64,000 nt of DNA from Ilyonectria destructans (Eukaryota; Ascomycota; Sordariomycetes; Hypocreales; Nectriaceae), in the NCBI GenBank assembly GCA_020740775.1, contig JAHEWK010000004.1, positions 2,542,001 to 2,606,000 on the forward strand. The letters run 5' to 3'. The first letter of the stretch is position 1, and each line of letters begins with the position of its first letter. Made by a program: the position numbers and the translations under genes. Of the stretch, positions 9,911 to 20,686 are shown piece by piece. Below the pieces are notes generated by a model, which saw only the letters and a list, made by a program, of their open reading frames with translations, was not told the origin of the DNA and did not search any database.

Positions 9911-12900
9911 TGGAGAGAGGGAGAGCATCTCTGGGGATTCGTAGGGGGGTGGCTGTCTCGACCGGGGGAAAAAGCTACTTGCCCAAGCTCCCGGGGACAA
10001 AGACAAGATCCAACCAGCTAGGGCCCGAAAGTGTGTGGCCGCGGGTAGTGAGCAGGGTTGCAAAGTGCATACATGCGCGGGTCCAGCGAGTTGGACCAAA
10101 GAGACTCCAGGATCCTCGCTGCCGGGCCCCGGCACATGTCACTTCTTTGCCAGCTGGTTCCATCAGTGCCCAGTGTCCACTGCCCAGTGGCAGTCCACAG
10201 TGTCCAGCTCAGGGAGTTTGTTTCCGCGCCGTCATGTTCCTGAGAGCCAATGTGGAGCCTCTCGGCGCCGAGCCGATGGGACGGAAGTTTTGCCGGGGTC
10301 GGTTGGGATGAAAACCGCATGGATTCCCGGCACACTAGCCAGTCGTTGAAAGCTGGTTCGGCATGGCGTCCTCTAGCGCCTGGGCTGGCCTTGTTTCCCC
10401 TGGCGCTGCCCCTGGGCAAGGGAAAATGGCTCACCGTCCAAGCGCGCCTAAGCCAAGATCCGCCTAGGGCTGGCTTGAGGTTGCCACGATTGCGAGGGCT
10501 TCCCTGGTCCCGCCCAGGCACGGTGCATTAGTCAGGGACCCGGGAAACGCACACACTCCAGAGCCTGGCAAACGGGGGACGTAACTGGTCCATCGGGGAC
10601 TACGACTGGGCTGACCAGGTTTCATCTCCCGGCGAGGGGCAGGAGAGGGTGTGGTCCTGCGCCTGAACATGTGGCATCGAGGCAAGGGGGTGTGCTGCGG
10701 GGAGATGCGCGGATGGCAGGGCTGTGAGCGAACTGGCACCCCTGCGCGCACATTGCCTCTCGATGGATCGTCTGTCACCGCGCCGACTCCGTAGTCACCG
10801 AGCGGTTGCGAGAGCGGAAGCGGAGGGCGAGGAAACGGCTGAGAAAACTCTGCCCCGCGGCTGCGGCTTGTGGGAGGGAGGTTGAGGAGCTAGACGCTGA
10901 CACTGTACGCACGCAGGTACCCCTCCGGCAGCCCTCGGCAGGTCGCACCAGATGCCCCCGATGCCTCAGGTTGGGCGCGGTGGAACCATGGAGCCGTACA
11001 GACGTGGAACCGCGGAAAGACGCCAGAAGGTGGCCGAAGACAATGGCTTCCGCCTGTCAAGAGGAGGAGCTAATAGTTCATTGGCATCTTGTGCACTGTG
11101 ATTGAGCCCGGCGCCAAGGTCATTGGGAGCTGCAGATGTGCTGGCCAAAATTGCGATGGGGATGCGCTGATCGCGATGCACGGGAGTCTCATTAAGGTTG
11201 TTTTGCGGAGCTGCCAGCTGTTTCATCTGAATGCCAACAAAGAGCCCATTGTTTTCTCTCATTTGTCTTATCAAAGGGAGATGCAATCACAAACCCAAAC
11301 ATGCAGAAACAGAAACAGAACCAAGGGCCGGTGCCAATGTCAATACCAGCGCCTGAAAGACACACCAAGCCACGTACCAAAGCACAGTGCACTCTCAGCT
11401 CTGGCTCACATCACAGCGGCGGCTACGAGGTGTCACCGCCGTGTGAGAGTGAGTGCCTCCCATTGTCTCAGAATGGGGGAGATTATTTCCTTTCCACCCT
11501 CCCACTCGGGCTGCCTTGCCGCCCAGATGGCTTCGTTTGCTTCTTGCTGCGCTGGCCGAATCAACCTGATGCCTTGTGACCGGTTCTCCTGCAGCCCGGT
11601 CCAGCCCAGCCAGTTGGTGAATCACTTGGCAACCTCAGCTGGCTAAGCTGGCTCAGCTGGACAAGCAGTCAGCCATTCGTTTCTTCTTCTCATTTGTACT
11701 GTACGCAACTTTTTTGCAAATCACCACATCCCGCATCTCGGGGCGCCTACCTGGTTGGGCTCTTCTCCAGCGCCTCGCCCCCCACCGTGGCTGCGGACTC
11801 CGTAAGTGCTTGTTTTTTGGCCATGGCGGCGGCGTAATTTGCCTGAAAAACAAGGTGTCACTTACCAATTTTCTAGGTCTCGGAGACAAATTTGCGTGTG
11901 GAACTACCCTACACCACTCAAGTTTCTTGAACTTGCCCACCATCTCCACTCACACTTGTCTTTCTCTTTTCTTCCGACATCCTGGGCCTTGCGCCGTTTT
12001 CTCAGGTACCAGCTGCGGAAAGAAAATTCTTTTACTTTCGACGTCATTGGCCGGTACCTGCCCCTCCTCATTGGAAGCGCGTGGGATGCAGCCACTTACC
12101 CGGACGGAAGAGGCACCGCCATGACACACGGTGTGCCTCATACTCTTCCTTTGTCTGTGGTAATGAGAGCAAGCCTTGTTCCACATAGCTGAATACACTT
12201 TCTATTATTGTCAACAATGATGCAAACAAAGGTCGAGGAGCTGACGCATATGTCACTCACGTACTGGTACCTCACTTCCACAAGACCTGCTGAATGTCAT
12301 AGGTATCATCGACAAGGTCGTGGTCTCCACCAACACCGCCCTTACTTCGGACGTTGCATCTTGTCACCTTCTGGAAATCCCGCTTGCCTACCTAGTTTTC
12401 TCTATTCTCTTTGGCGAGGTGCAGTAGCTCCAACTTGAAAGCCACGAACCAGAGAATACAGGCATTCTCTTAAGTCCTTCCTCCCTCAACAATTCCCGCC
12501 GTCCGGCTCTCCACTTCTGTTATCTAGCCGTCCAATACGCCCACGTCTTTCAGCAGCCGACGTCTTCTCCATGTGCGTAACTCCACTTGGCCCTTCGCAA
12601 CGGAGCCGACCATGTCGAGTCAGTTCCGTCACCGACGTTCAGGTGACAACTGTGGGTCCGCACCGTTTCCCACCTACCGGTAAGAATCCTTTGTATGACT
12701 CCGACGTATATGTTGCGACCGGTGCGGTCTAAGAATCCACCCAGTATGGTTTCTCAGCCGAAGGTATTGCCTCCATGATTCATGGGACTCTTCTTCGGCT
12801 TCTAGATCTCATGCTAGATGAGTCCGTCCTACACTTATCCATGCAGGGTGAAATCTTCTCTCCGGCAATGCAGAGACGTTGAACTGCCGAACGATGCAAG

Positions 12901-13769
12901 GGACGACATCGGGCAGGTCTTCCTATCTCGGAAAATGCACATCTCCCGCGGAACATCCCCCCGTGCCTGTTTGCCTACACTGTGTTGTCATGAGACTTGT
13001 TTGCCGGGCCGTATATCGGAAAATGGTGATTTCCTGCCGGTGTCGTAAGTCATTGATGCACCCACTTCAGTCAACCTTTGGGTCGATATCGGGATGCCCG
13101 TACCGAAACACTCTCGGATTTAAGCCTGTGCAGGGCACGCATGAGTGTCATGGTGGCGCCTTCGACGTGACCATGATTCCAGCCCGGGTCTTGCCCAAGC
13201 AGTGATCTGGTTTGGTTCCCAATGCAAATGCCCCGAGAATGATATACTCAGTCAATGTAATAGAATGTATTTGGTTATTTATGGAATTGCTTGTAGTAAG
13301 TAATCGGAGAGTTTTGAAACCACAGGTACGACCTTGGTGTGCCGTACACTACTTTCCATATCCTGTTAACTTCAACAGTTCTTTTTTGTATTGCTATTCA
13401 CGCACATGCAGATTGCATCCGCACCCAGATACAAGTCCATTTAGTTGATCTTCAGGGCGAACTAATAGGCCTCGTATGCGCAATAAACTCGTTGGGACCT
13501 TAGACATACCTTGAGAATAAAATTAACTGGAGAAATATAAAATAAAGTAAAATCATTAGGGAATAAATACTAATTAGTTTTCTATAAAATCTTGTTCCTA
13601 AACTGCTTTATTAGGACGAAAGGAAATTATTAACAGCGTTGAGGTACCTGGGTATGGGTGCAAATAGCAATAGGTACCTTCGGGTCGATAACATAATCGT
13701 CATCTTGTTCCGATTATCGGGAATGCAATTGCCCTCCAGCAAGACAGTTTCCGAATCCTGTTGATCACT
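9911..13769. other. Long intergenic region with an AT-rich patch
   Basis: About 3.9 kb without a gene I can support. 9.9-12.5 kb is GC-moderate with only short, motif-free open frames on both strands. 13.25-13.65 kb is distinctly AT-rich (long A/T runs, repeated TAAA and AATA words) and may be an old mutated insertion, but no element ends or coding remnants could be identified. The part nearest 9.9 kb is probably promoter of the secreted-protein gene. Confidence 0.4.
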
Positions 13770-14132
13770 CTAGCCAGGGTAGCCAGGTATGGCATTCGCA
13801 GTTGAGGATCCATACGCGCTGCTTTGGTTTCCCTCGAGGCCATCATCTGGGTATGCTGTAGCGCAAAGATGATCAAGTGCAGATGAGCTGGATTCCCCGT
13901 GACTCTCCCCCTCAACAGTCGTGTTCTCGTCAGGATTCATCTTCTTCTGGAGTTCCATCGCCTCCGCGAGCCTTGCCTGCTGGTCTTCCTCCATCCACTG
14001 CTTCTCAAGCCGCTCCTCACTGCGCCAGCGGAGAGGGATCAGTGGCAAACTTCGGGTGAAGCGATTCTTCAAGGTATCTTTAAAGCACGGAAGCTGCCTC
14101 AGCTCCTCGACGTCGCAGACAAGCTGTAACAT
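13770..14132 (-). CDS. Possible hypothetical protein or last exon
   Basis: A 120-codon frame whose middle part looks like a real protein: a charged helix (RWRSEERLEKQWMEEDQQ, then LAEAMELQKKMNP) followed by a Ser/Gly-rich tail. The frame is open about 16 codons further upstream (ending after CKGHRELVEMLQ), with an AG that could be a splice acceptor, so it may be a 3' exon. No family recognised and no partner exon found. It could also be chance. Confidence 0.3.
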   Translation of the reverse strand: MLQLVCDVEELRQLPCFKDTLKNRFTRSLPLIPLRWRSEERLEKQWMEEDQQARLAEAMELQKKMNPDENTTVEGESHGESSSSALDHLCATAYPDDGLEGNQSSAYGSSTANAIPGYPG

Positions 14133-14898
14133 CTCAACAAGTTCACGGTGCCCTTTGCACGCTTTTTTTGGATTAAATTTCGGTTTAAGCTAGCGTGTCT
14201 TGACGCAAGCACATCACGATCATTGGCATCTGGCAAGGGGCGGTCGACTCCGGTGATGGACGGCAATGAAGGGCACAGTTCTTATTTTCTTCACAAAGCA
14301 CAACTACCTTTATCAATCCTTCCGTGCACAACCTCTAAAACTCCTCAAGCTGACTTGTGAACATTCCACCACCAGCCACCCACCATGCACCTCCAGATTC
14401 TGCAAAAGGGGTATTCCGTGCTTACACATTCAACCTGCCCGTTTAACTATTTTCCCTACTAGGCCAAGGCCTCGTGTGAGGATAGCCAGGCCCCGAGGGA
14501 CGCGCTCTGAGAAGAGGGGCTGAGATAAGACTTCTACGCCTGGAGACCCGACACTCACCACAAAAACTCGACCGACCACCAAGAAGATTCGGCGTGCTGC
14601 GACACAGACTCGGGAAATAAGATAAAAAAAAATTACGTTAATATGTCTAATCTCAAGTTTCAGGTGAATATTATTTTCAAATTTAATACCATGGAGTTCG
14701 GTGTAGTTGGCTCGAACGAGATGTTTTGCTACAGGGTAAGCAACCCAAGGTGAAGGACCCCTCAGAGCAGCCCCACGGCGGTGGGCTCGGTGAGAGCTGG
14801 CGATAATCGATAAGCTGCTCGGCCTAAAAAAATTTCCACGCAGCATCCTCGACTAAACCCATCCGCGATCCGCGAGCACACTACCACCCGACGCAACA
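14133..14898. other. Upstream region of RPA43
   Basis: About 770 bp before the RPA43 start, AT-rich around 14.62-14.70 kb and with pyrimidine-rich DNA just before the ATG. It should hold the RPA43 promoter. No other feature seen. Confidence 0.4.
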
Positions 14899-16239
14899 AT
14901 GGCGCCAATCGCATCGCCCGAGCGAGCGGCTCTCAAGCACGAGAAGAAGTCCAAGAAGGAAAAGAAGCGCGCGCGCGAGGAGGACGCCACCGCAGATGGC
15001 GAGCGAAAGCACAAAAAGTCCAAGAGCGTCGCTGCTGAGATCGCCGCCGAGGCTGTCAACGGCGACGTGAAGGCCGACAAGAAGAAGAAGAAGAGTAAGA
15101 AGGACAAGCACGCCGAGAATGGCGTGACGGAATCCGAGAGCGCACCTGCCGACGAGGAGACGAAGTCCGAAAAGAAGAAGAGCAAGAAGAAGAAGCAGGT
15201 CGAGGCCGAAGAGGCTGCCCCCGAGGAGGCAGAGAAGAAGAAGAAGTCCAAGAAGTCCAAGAAGGAATCTGTGGAGCCGGAACCCGAGGCTCAATCGACA
15301 CCTGAACCCGAACAGGATTCTCCCACCGACCCCGATGCCATGGACGTCGACTTTGCGATTCCGGCCAAACCCTCCAAGTCTACGATCCACCAACCACCCG
15401 ACATCCCCGCGAACCCTCAGTTCCCCTTCTTCACCCAGACCGTCTCTCTATACGTGCCTCTCTACCCCATTGGCTGGGCACAACCCGTCACCAACTGCCA
15501 GTACCAGCACCTACGGCACTTGCAGAACAAGTACGTGCCGTCGCTGCGAGGCGTCTTGCTGGACTACAGGAATGTGGCGTTTGGCGAGAAGCCAAGCAGG
15601 AAAGGCGCTGCTACGGACGACGAGTCGCCGGCAACAGTCATGGCTAAGGACGAGGCTGCTGTTGGTTTCGGCTGGATCACCGCCGACGTCGATCTCTTCG
15701 TCCCGAGCCGAGGTGCTTGGATGGAGGGAAGTGTCAACCTCCAGACCGAAGGACACATTGGCGTCGTCTGCTTCGGAAAGTTCAACGCCTCAATCGAGGC
15801 CCGAAGGCTCCCCCCGTCTTGGAAATGGGTTCCCAATGAGTCTCCCGAGGCACAGGGCTTCGAAGAGACTGCCTCCGTCATCACCTCCGACGACCACGGC
15901 GTTGTTCGACAGATCCACAGCACCGGCTTCTGGGCCGATGGCAGCGGTGAGAAGATCAAGGGCAAGATCCGCTTCCGGATACGCAACTTTGACGTCGGAA
16001 CCAGCGGCGAGACCAGCTACCTCAGCTTGGAGGGAACCATGCTGGACAAGCAGGGGGAGAAGGCGGTGGTTGCCGAGGAGGCCCAGACGGCGCAGATGCG
16101 CAAGAACAACAAGGGCGGACAGAAGCGACTGAGGAGGCGCGTACCCGAGTTTAGTATGACTCGGTTCGATGTCGACGAGGAGCAGACTCAGGATGACGAG
16201 GTGGCCAAGCGGGAGGTGTTGGCGGTGAGCGAGGATTAA
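14899..16239 (+). CDS. RPA43: DNA-directed RNA polymerase I subunit RPA43
   Basis: Subunit of RNA polymerase I, the nucleolar enzyme that makes the large rRNA precursor; with A14 it forms the stalk that contacts the initiation factor Rrn3. Intronless, 446 aa. Residues 1-130 are a low-complexity Lys/Glu tract with many KKKKSKK runs, likely nucleolar targeting and nucleic-acid binding. A proline-rich linker follows. The conserved part starts near residue 165 (QFPFFTQTVSLYVPLYPIG, NKYVPSLRGVLLDYRNVAFG) and includes an OB-fold C-terminal domain (DLFVPSRGAWMEGSVNLQ, HIGVVCFGKFNASIEARRLP, and a late STGFW/IRFRIRNFDVG block). It is longer than yeast Rpa43 mainly through the Lys-rich head and C-terminal tail. 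It converges on the FHA gene, with about 250 bp between the stop codons. Confidence 0.9.
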   Translation: MAPIASPERAALKHEKKSKKEKKRAREEDATADGERKHKKSKSVAAEIAAEAVNGDVKADKKKKKSKKDKHAENGVTESESAPADEETKSEKKKSKKKKQVEAEEAAPEEAEKKKKSKKSKKESVEPEPEAQSTPEPEQDSPTDPDAMDVDFAIPAKPSKSTIHQPPDIPANPQFPFFTQTVSLYVPLYPIGWAQPVTNCQYQHLRHLQNKYVPSLRGVLLDYRNVAFGEKPSRKGAATDDESPATVMAKDEAAVGFGWITADVDLFVPSRGAWMEGSVNLQTEGHIGVVCFGKFNASIEARRLPPSWKWVPNESPEAQGFEETASVITSDDHGVVRQIHSTGFWADGSGEKIKGKIRFRIRNFDVGTSGETSYLSLEGTMLDKQGEKAVVAEEAQTAQMRKNNKGGQKRLRRRVPEFSMTRFDVDEEQTQDDEVAKREVLAVSED

Positions 16240-16493
16240 AGCACGGCATGGAATTCAAAAGGAGCCAGGAGTTGTGTGATACCTTGATTGATGAGGAGTA
16301 AATTGTTACTGCAAACGGAGAGGCATTCTTGCTCCATCCAAAGAGCTATCCATGGAGCGCGTCCACCAAAACTAAACTGACATAACAAAAGAGAAAACAA
16401 CCATAACCCAACGCCGAGCTTTGTGACGCTAATTCTACCCATAAACATTCGCTCGCTAGCCTGATGCAACACTTCTACAACAATCCTCGCGGT

Positions 16494-17231
16494 TCACGCC
16501 GCCGCCCTCACCATGGGCTCCCACGGCTTGGCCAGGTTCCACAAATATACTTCGCCCACCGGCTCCTCGCCCAACTGCTTGACAAAGATGTGTTGGAACA
16601 GCGGCACCGATGAGAAGAGAGGTGCCACTGGGGTCATGGATGTCCGGTCCCAGCCAACACTGAGGCCGTCGGTCCAGGCGGGCTGCTGAAGAAAGGCGTC
16701 GACCTTTTCGCGGTATGCGTCCCAGTCGTCGGCGTGGTCGTTGACGATGACCTGGAAACGCAGGCCCTGGATGTCAATGGTGATGCGCTGGACCGTGTTG
16801 GGGAAGCCGTGCGAGTACCCGCTGCTGAGGATCCACGTGTAGTCGGTCTGGTCGCCGTTGCTCTCCCAGTCGTACCAGACCTGCGTGCCGCACTCGGAGA
16901 AGTCGTTGAGCACCAGTCTGGCCTCGGCGTCGAAGCTCAGCGCGCAGTGCTGCGAGGCGATGCCGGGGAGCGACGGCAGCACGACGTCGCACGTGGCCGG
17001 GTCGGAGCCGAGCACGAAGGACCCGGGCCGCTTGGGCGCCTTGTCGAAGGACAGCTGGATGGCCTTTGCGGGCTTGCTGGAGATGAGGTTGGGCAAGCGG
17101 GAGGCAAGGATGGCCGATGAGGCCGTGGGCACGGCGCGGAAGTCGTTGGAGGGGAGGTGGGTCGCTTTGTCGGCGAAGGAGCCACGCGCCGTTGGGACCA
17201 GCCAGGCGATGACGTCGGAGGGGCTCGACAT
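16494..17231 (-). CDS. FHA-domain protein
   Basis: Predicted phosphothreonine-reading protein of 245 aa, intronless. A forkhead-associated domain spans about residues 70-125: beta-strand with FVLGSDPATCDVVLP, a SQHC turn, then LVLNDFSECGTQV. The usual Gly-Arg at the start of the domain is Gly-Ser here, so phosphopeptide binding may be altered. The C-terminus (EEPVGEVYLWNLAKPWEPMV) resembles the very beginning of a protein-kinase N-lobe, as in fungal FHA-kinase fusions, but the protein stops 3 Ala later. The start at 17231 (MSSPSDVIAW) is preferred over an upstream in-frame ATG at 17300, whose 23-residue extension is hydrophobic and unlike the family. Role probably in signalling or DNA-damage response; that is inference. 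Confidence 0.75.
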   Translation of the reverse strand: MSSPSDVIAWLVPTARGSFADKATHLPSNDFRAVPTASSAILASRLPNLISSKPAKAIQLSFDKAPKRPGSFVLGSDPATCDVVLPSLPGIASQHCALSFDAEARLVLNDFSECGTQVWYDWESNGDQTDYTWILSSGYSHGFPNTVQRITIDIQGLRFQVIVNDHADDWDAYREKVDAFLQQPAWTDGLSVGWDRTSMTPVAPLFSSVPLFQHIFVKQLGEEPVGEVYLWNLAKPWEPMVRAAA

Positions 17232-18324
17232 TTTGAATAAGGGAATGAATATGGACCAAGGTATTACAAGGAGTAGGGTGGGTATATATGGTGATGTCAA
17301 AGATCAGACAGACGGCGAAGTAGTAAGGAAAAGTGTTGCAAAGAGTGGCAGAGGGACGAGCGAGAAAGACTGTCCTCGGGTATATATATCAGATCGACTC
17401 AAACGAGAGAAGTCGACGAGTTGGTTGGTTCCGTTGGAGTTGGAGCTGCAGGGCAATGAAATAAGAAAACACGATTGAATAAGATGGTTTGATTTCAGAG
17501 TTGAGGTTCGGTACTGAGGATTTATAACCTCTGGGAGCGCTCTGGACAATATGTAGCCCTGGTGCGAGGGTTGCCGCGGACAACCACCGCGTCCCATCCC
17601 GCACGCGTCGCGAAAACACATGACAGCCAGAGACGACCCCAGCGCCCGCCCGACTCGCAAACACCTGTTTCGTCGGGGCATCGCCATGTTATGGGCGCGG
17701 CGTGCGTTGGCCAACGGAGCGTGTGTGAGCGCGGGAGCGTCGTGGCCAATCGTTTGGTGTGGATCCGTGTAAGTTGAGCATAAGCGGCCGCCACCGAGGC
17801 CAGCGATTGTCCTGCGCGACGGCAGCGTTGTGGGTGAATTTTTATTATTTTAATTATGGTGGGGTTTTCGCTGGTTCCTCTGGACGAGACGGGCGATGCA
17901 GATTGTGGACGAGCTGCGAGCGGGATTTGACGTGGCTGGCCGGGAGAGGCGGTGCCAAGAACGTGGTGATGCCGCCCGTCGAGGTTGTGCGCCCAGGAAA
18001 GGCGACGGCTCGTCGGCGCTGGGACTTGGATGCATGAGTGCGGGATGCAGAAACTACGTGGATGCAGTGGCGAGCCGGCATTGCTGTCGACTTGGCGAAA
18101 CTGGGAGCTGGGTCTCGTGAGCTCCGTCTAACATGCAGGCTCTGGCAGATACAAGTCGACGTGAGCAACTGCCGCCATTCGGAAGCCCCTCGACCGAGCG
18201 ATAGGAGAGAGACGACGGATTCGACGGAGTGTTTTCAATGCAGATATGAGATATGAGTCACCGCGCAAAAAGATCATCGCTGCATAATATGTTGTGCGTC
18301 AAAGCATGTACAAGAATCAAGGTA
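17232..18324. other. Intergenic region
   Basis: About 1.1 kb. TATA-like runs at 17283-17290 and 17380-17390 lie upstream of the FHA gene on minus. The remainder has no gene-like frame. Confidence 0.4.
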
Positions 18325-19964
18325 TCATAGTTCTCCCGCCTGCTCATCCCGGTCGCCATCACCCTCGCGCGAAGCGTGGACAGCCTCTACGACGGCCACC
18401 TCTCGTGTCCTGGTCAACACGGTGCCCTCCTTGTCGAAGCCCGCCGCGAATATCCGGACATGCTCCCCAAATTCCTGCAACCTCTGCGCTGGGATGGTTA
18501 CGCTTGTCTCGAACGAGACCTTGCGCGCGTCGCCGACCTTGCGCACGGAGCTGGCGTCCGCCGAGTCTCCGTCCTGCGCGTAGAACCGCCACAGGCTGAC
18601 CTCCGTGTCGCCGTTCCAGCTGACGTAGACGCTCGTCTCGGAGCCGTCCCGCACCGCGACGACGGCGGGGACCTCCTTCGGACGGCCCGTCCACTCGAAC
18701 CGGAAGCCGCGATAGCTCTGGACCGACGCCCCCGTCTCGAGGAAGGCGTTGAAGATGGGAGTCCCGTCGGCGCTGAACTCGGTCACGGCGCCTTCCTGGC
18801 CCCAGTTGACGAAGACGTTGCCGTTGGGGAGAACCTGGGTGTTGCCTTGGGACTGTGCTGAAAGGTGGTCCGGCGAGGTGTACGACTGGAGGACTAATGA
18901 GGAGTTGTCGGCGTGGTTGAGCTGCACGATCAGCGCCCGTGAGTGAGTGTGTAGCGCTGCCTGGCTCTTATCTTTCTGGCCGAAAGTCGACGCCGAGTTG
19001 TCAAAGAACGAGATGGTCTCGATCGTGCCGTCGGCAGAGCGGTTAAGGAAGCGCGCATCGTGCTGGCAGCCAAAGTCGAGGCCTGGCGATAGCTCAAAGG
19101 TGGAGCGATCACCTCCAAGCTGCCAGATAATGGAGCCATCGCGACCGGACAGCTTATAGATGGTGCTTGTGTGCCGGGCCGAGATGAGGTAGTTGCCTTC
19201 GTCGTCCTTGTCGATGCTGTTGAGGTGAAAATAGTCCCAGGCATCGGGTGCGTCGAGGGCGGCTCCTAAAGGTAGGGGAGCGATACTGTCTGATATGGGT
19301 CAGCATGGCTTCGAAACTCGGCCAACAAGAGAGTCCTACCAGCTGGTGACACAATGTCGAGTGAGTGGACCTCAAAGATGAGCTCGCCCGTCTCAATATC
19401 AACTTCCTGTAGGATACTATCGACAATCCAATTTTGTCCCTCAGACCCTCCATACGCGGTTAAGTCATACGGCACTGGGTCGTAAATCTCAACCAGCGCC
19501 GTCTTCTCGTTGACGATTCTAAGCTCGTGTAATGACGGGATCTTGTTCGTCAAGCTCTGAACCTGCGCAACCGGCCGGTACTGATTGTCCAAAATCTGAA
19601 GGGTTCCATGGCCTCGCCCGTGCCTTGAATCGATCGTGCCCTGGAACGCCTGGAGAACAGGCTGACCCTGGTATCTCGTGGCCTGGAAGTTGGCGACGAA
19701 TCCGGACAGGTACCCCAGGCTTGACCAGACGAGATCGCCGTCGTCGCGGAGAATGTAGGCGGCGGGCTGCTCGGGGAAGAGCGCTGGGCCTTTGAAGCTT
19801 GAGTACGGTGTCACAAAGATGAAGCCCGGCGAGACGTCGTCGGTGGCGGGAATGGTGATGTTGAGGCGCGGCGGAGACAGATCAGGGCGGGAGCGGAACT
19901 GCCACTCTGCGCGCGCACACCCCGTAAGGGTCGCGAGGACGGATACGAACCCGGTCGGCTTCAT
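18325..19964 (-). CDS. Secreted arylsulfotransferase-like protein (Arylsulfotran_2 family)
   Basis: Beta-propeller protein of the fungal arylsulfotransferase-like family (PF14269 type), 529 aa, two exons (19964-19340 and 19289-18325) around a 49-bp intron. Residues 1-19 are a signal peptide, so it is secreted or lumenal. Family blocks are clear: YAAYILRDDG-like start, LHELRIVNE, GELIFEVHSLDIVSP, DAWDYFHLNSIDKDDEGNYL, SARHTSTIYKLSGRDG, IIWQLGG, FGCQHDARFL, and QGNTQVLPNGNVFVNWGQ. Bacterial ASST enzymes move sulfate between phenols by a sulfo-histidine. Activity of the fungal branch is not established, so the reaction is inference. It lies head to head with the arylsulfatase gene, 722 bp apart, suggesting joint control and a shared sulfate-ester role. 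Confidence 0.85.
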
Positions 19965-20686
19965 TGCGTTGAAGTTTGGGCAAACGATTGAATGGCGAAG
20001 GGAAGTCTCTTTATCTGATGTTTTGCGAAGGAGTAACCACGGCGGTCTCCCTTCACCATCTCACTCTGGAGGGAGACGGAAGGGAGCTACGCCCTAGGAG
20101 GGAGGGAGGTTCCGACAGCACGCCATCGCCGGCCTCGTCAATGGCGTAAATTACCCCATGCATCTAATATATCTCTGCCGTCTGAGCGATTGCGGCGGGC
20201 GTTGTGCAACCGCTGCCTTTGATGTAGCGTACGTAGGGGGTGGGACGTTGACTTACAAAGGGCTTAGGACGGATCAGTGATGGAGACGGAAAACGCGCGG
20301 CCGACGTGCCGATATGGGGGTGGGGACAGGGACCCGCTGAAAGCAGCACATTAGCTGTTAGTGTATTGCATGCGGCGTGGGCTCTGGCACTAACATTTGC
20401 GCCATTGCGGAACCAATTGCGCGAGCGCCAGGGCTGCATGACGTTCTCGTCGACGCGCAGATAGCTCAAGGGTCTTGTTGGGTGCTGCGAACGCTCTCAG
20501 GATTAATACCGAATTGCAGCTTCTTAACCTTAAGACTTTGAGTTTCAGGTCGCTTTTCTCGAGGGAGAAGGGTTTCCCGTGTATTGATTGATCTGCAAGG
20601 GCAATTGCCCAGGGAGCTGTCACCGCCGACCCGACTGGCCCGTAGGCAGAGACAAGTAGCATCGCAACTTAGTTCAAACAACCAAC
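19965..20686. promoter_or_regulatory. Bidirectional promoter of the sulfotransferase/sulfatase pair
   Basis: 722 bp separate the two start codons of the divergent genes. No other gene-like frame lies here, so it must serve both. I could not find an unambiguous TATA box or a clear Cys-3/MetR-type sulfur control site by eye. Confidence 0.55.
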
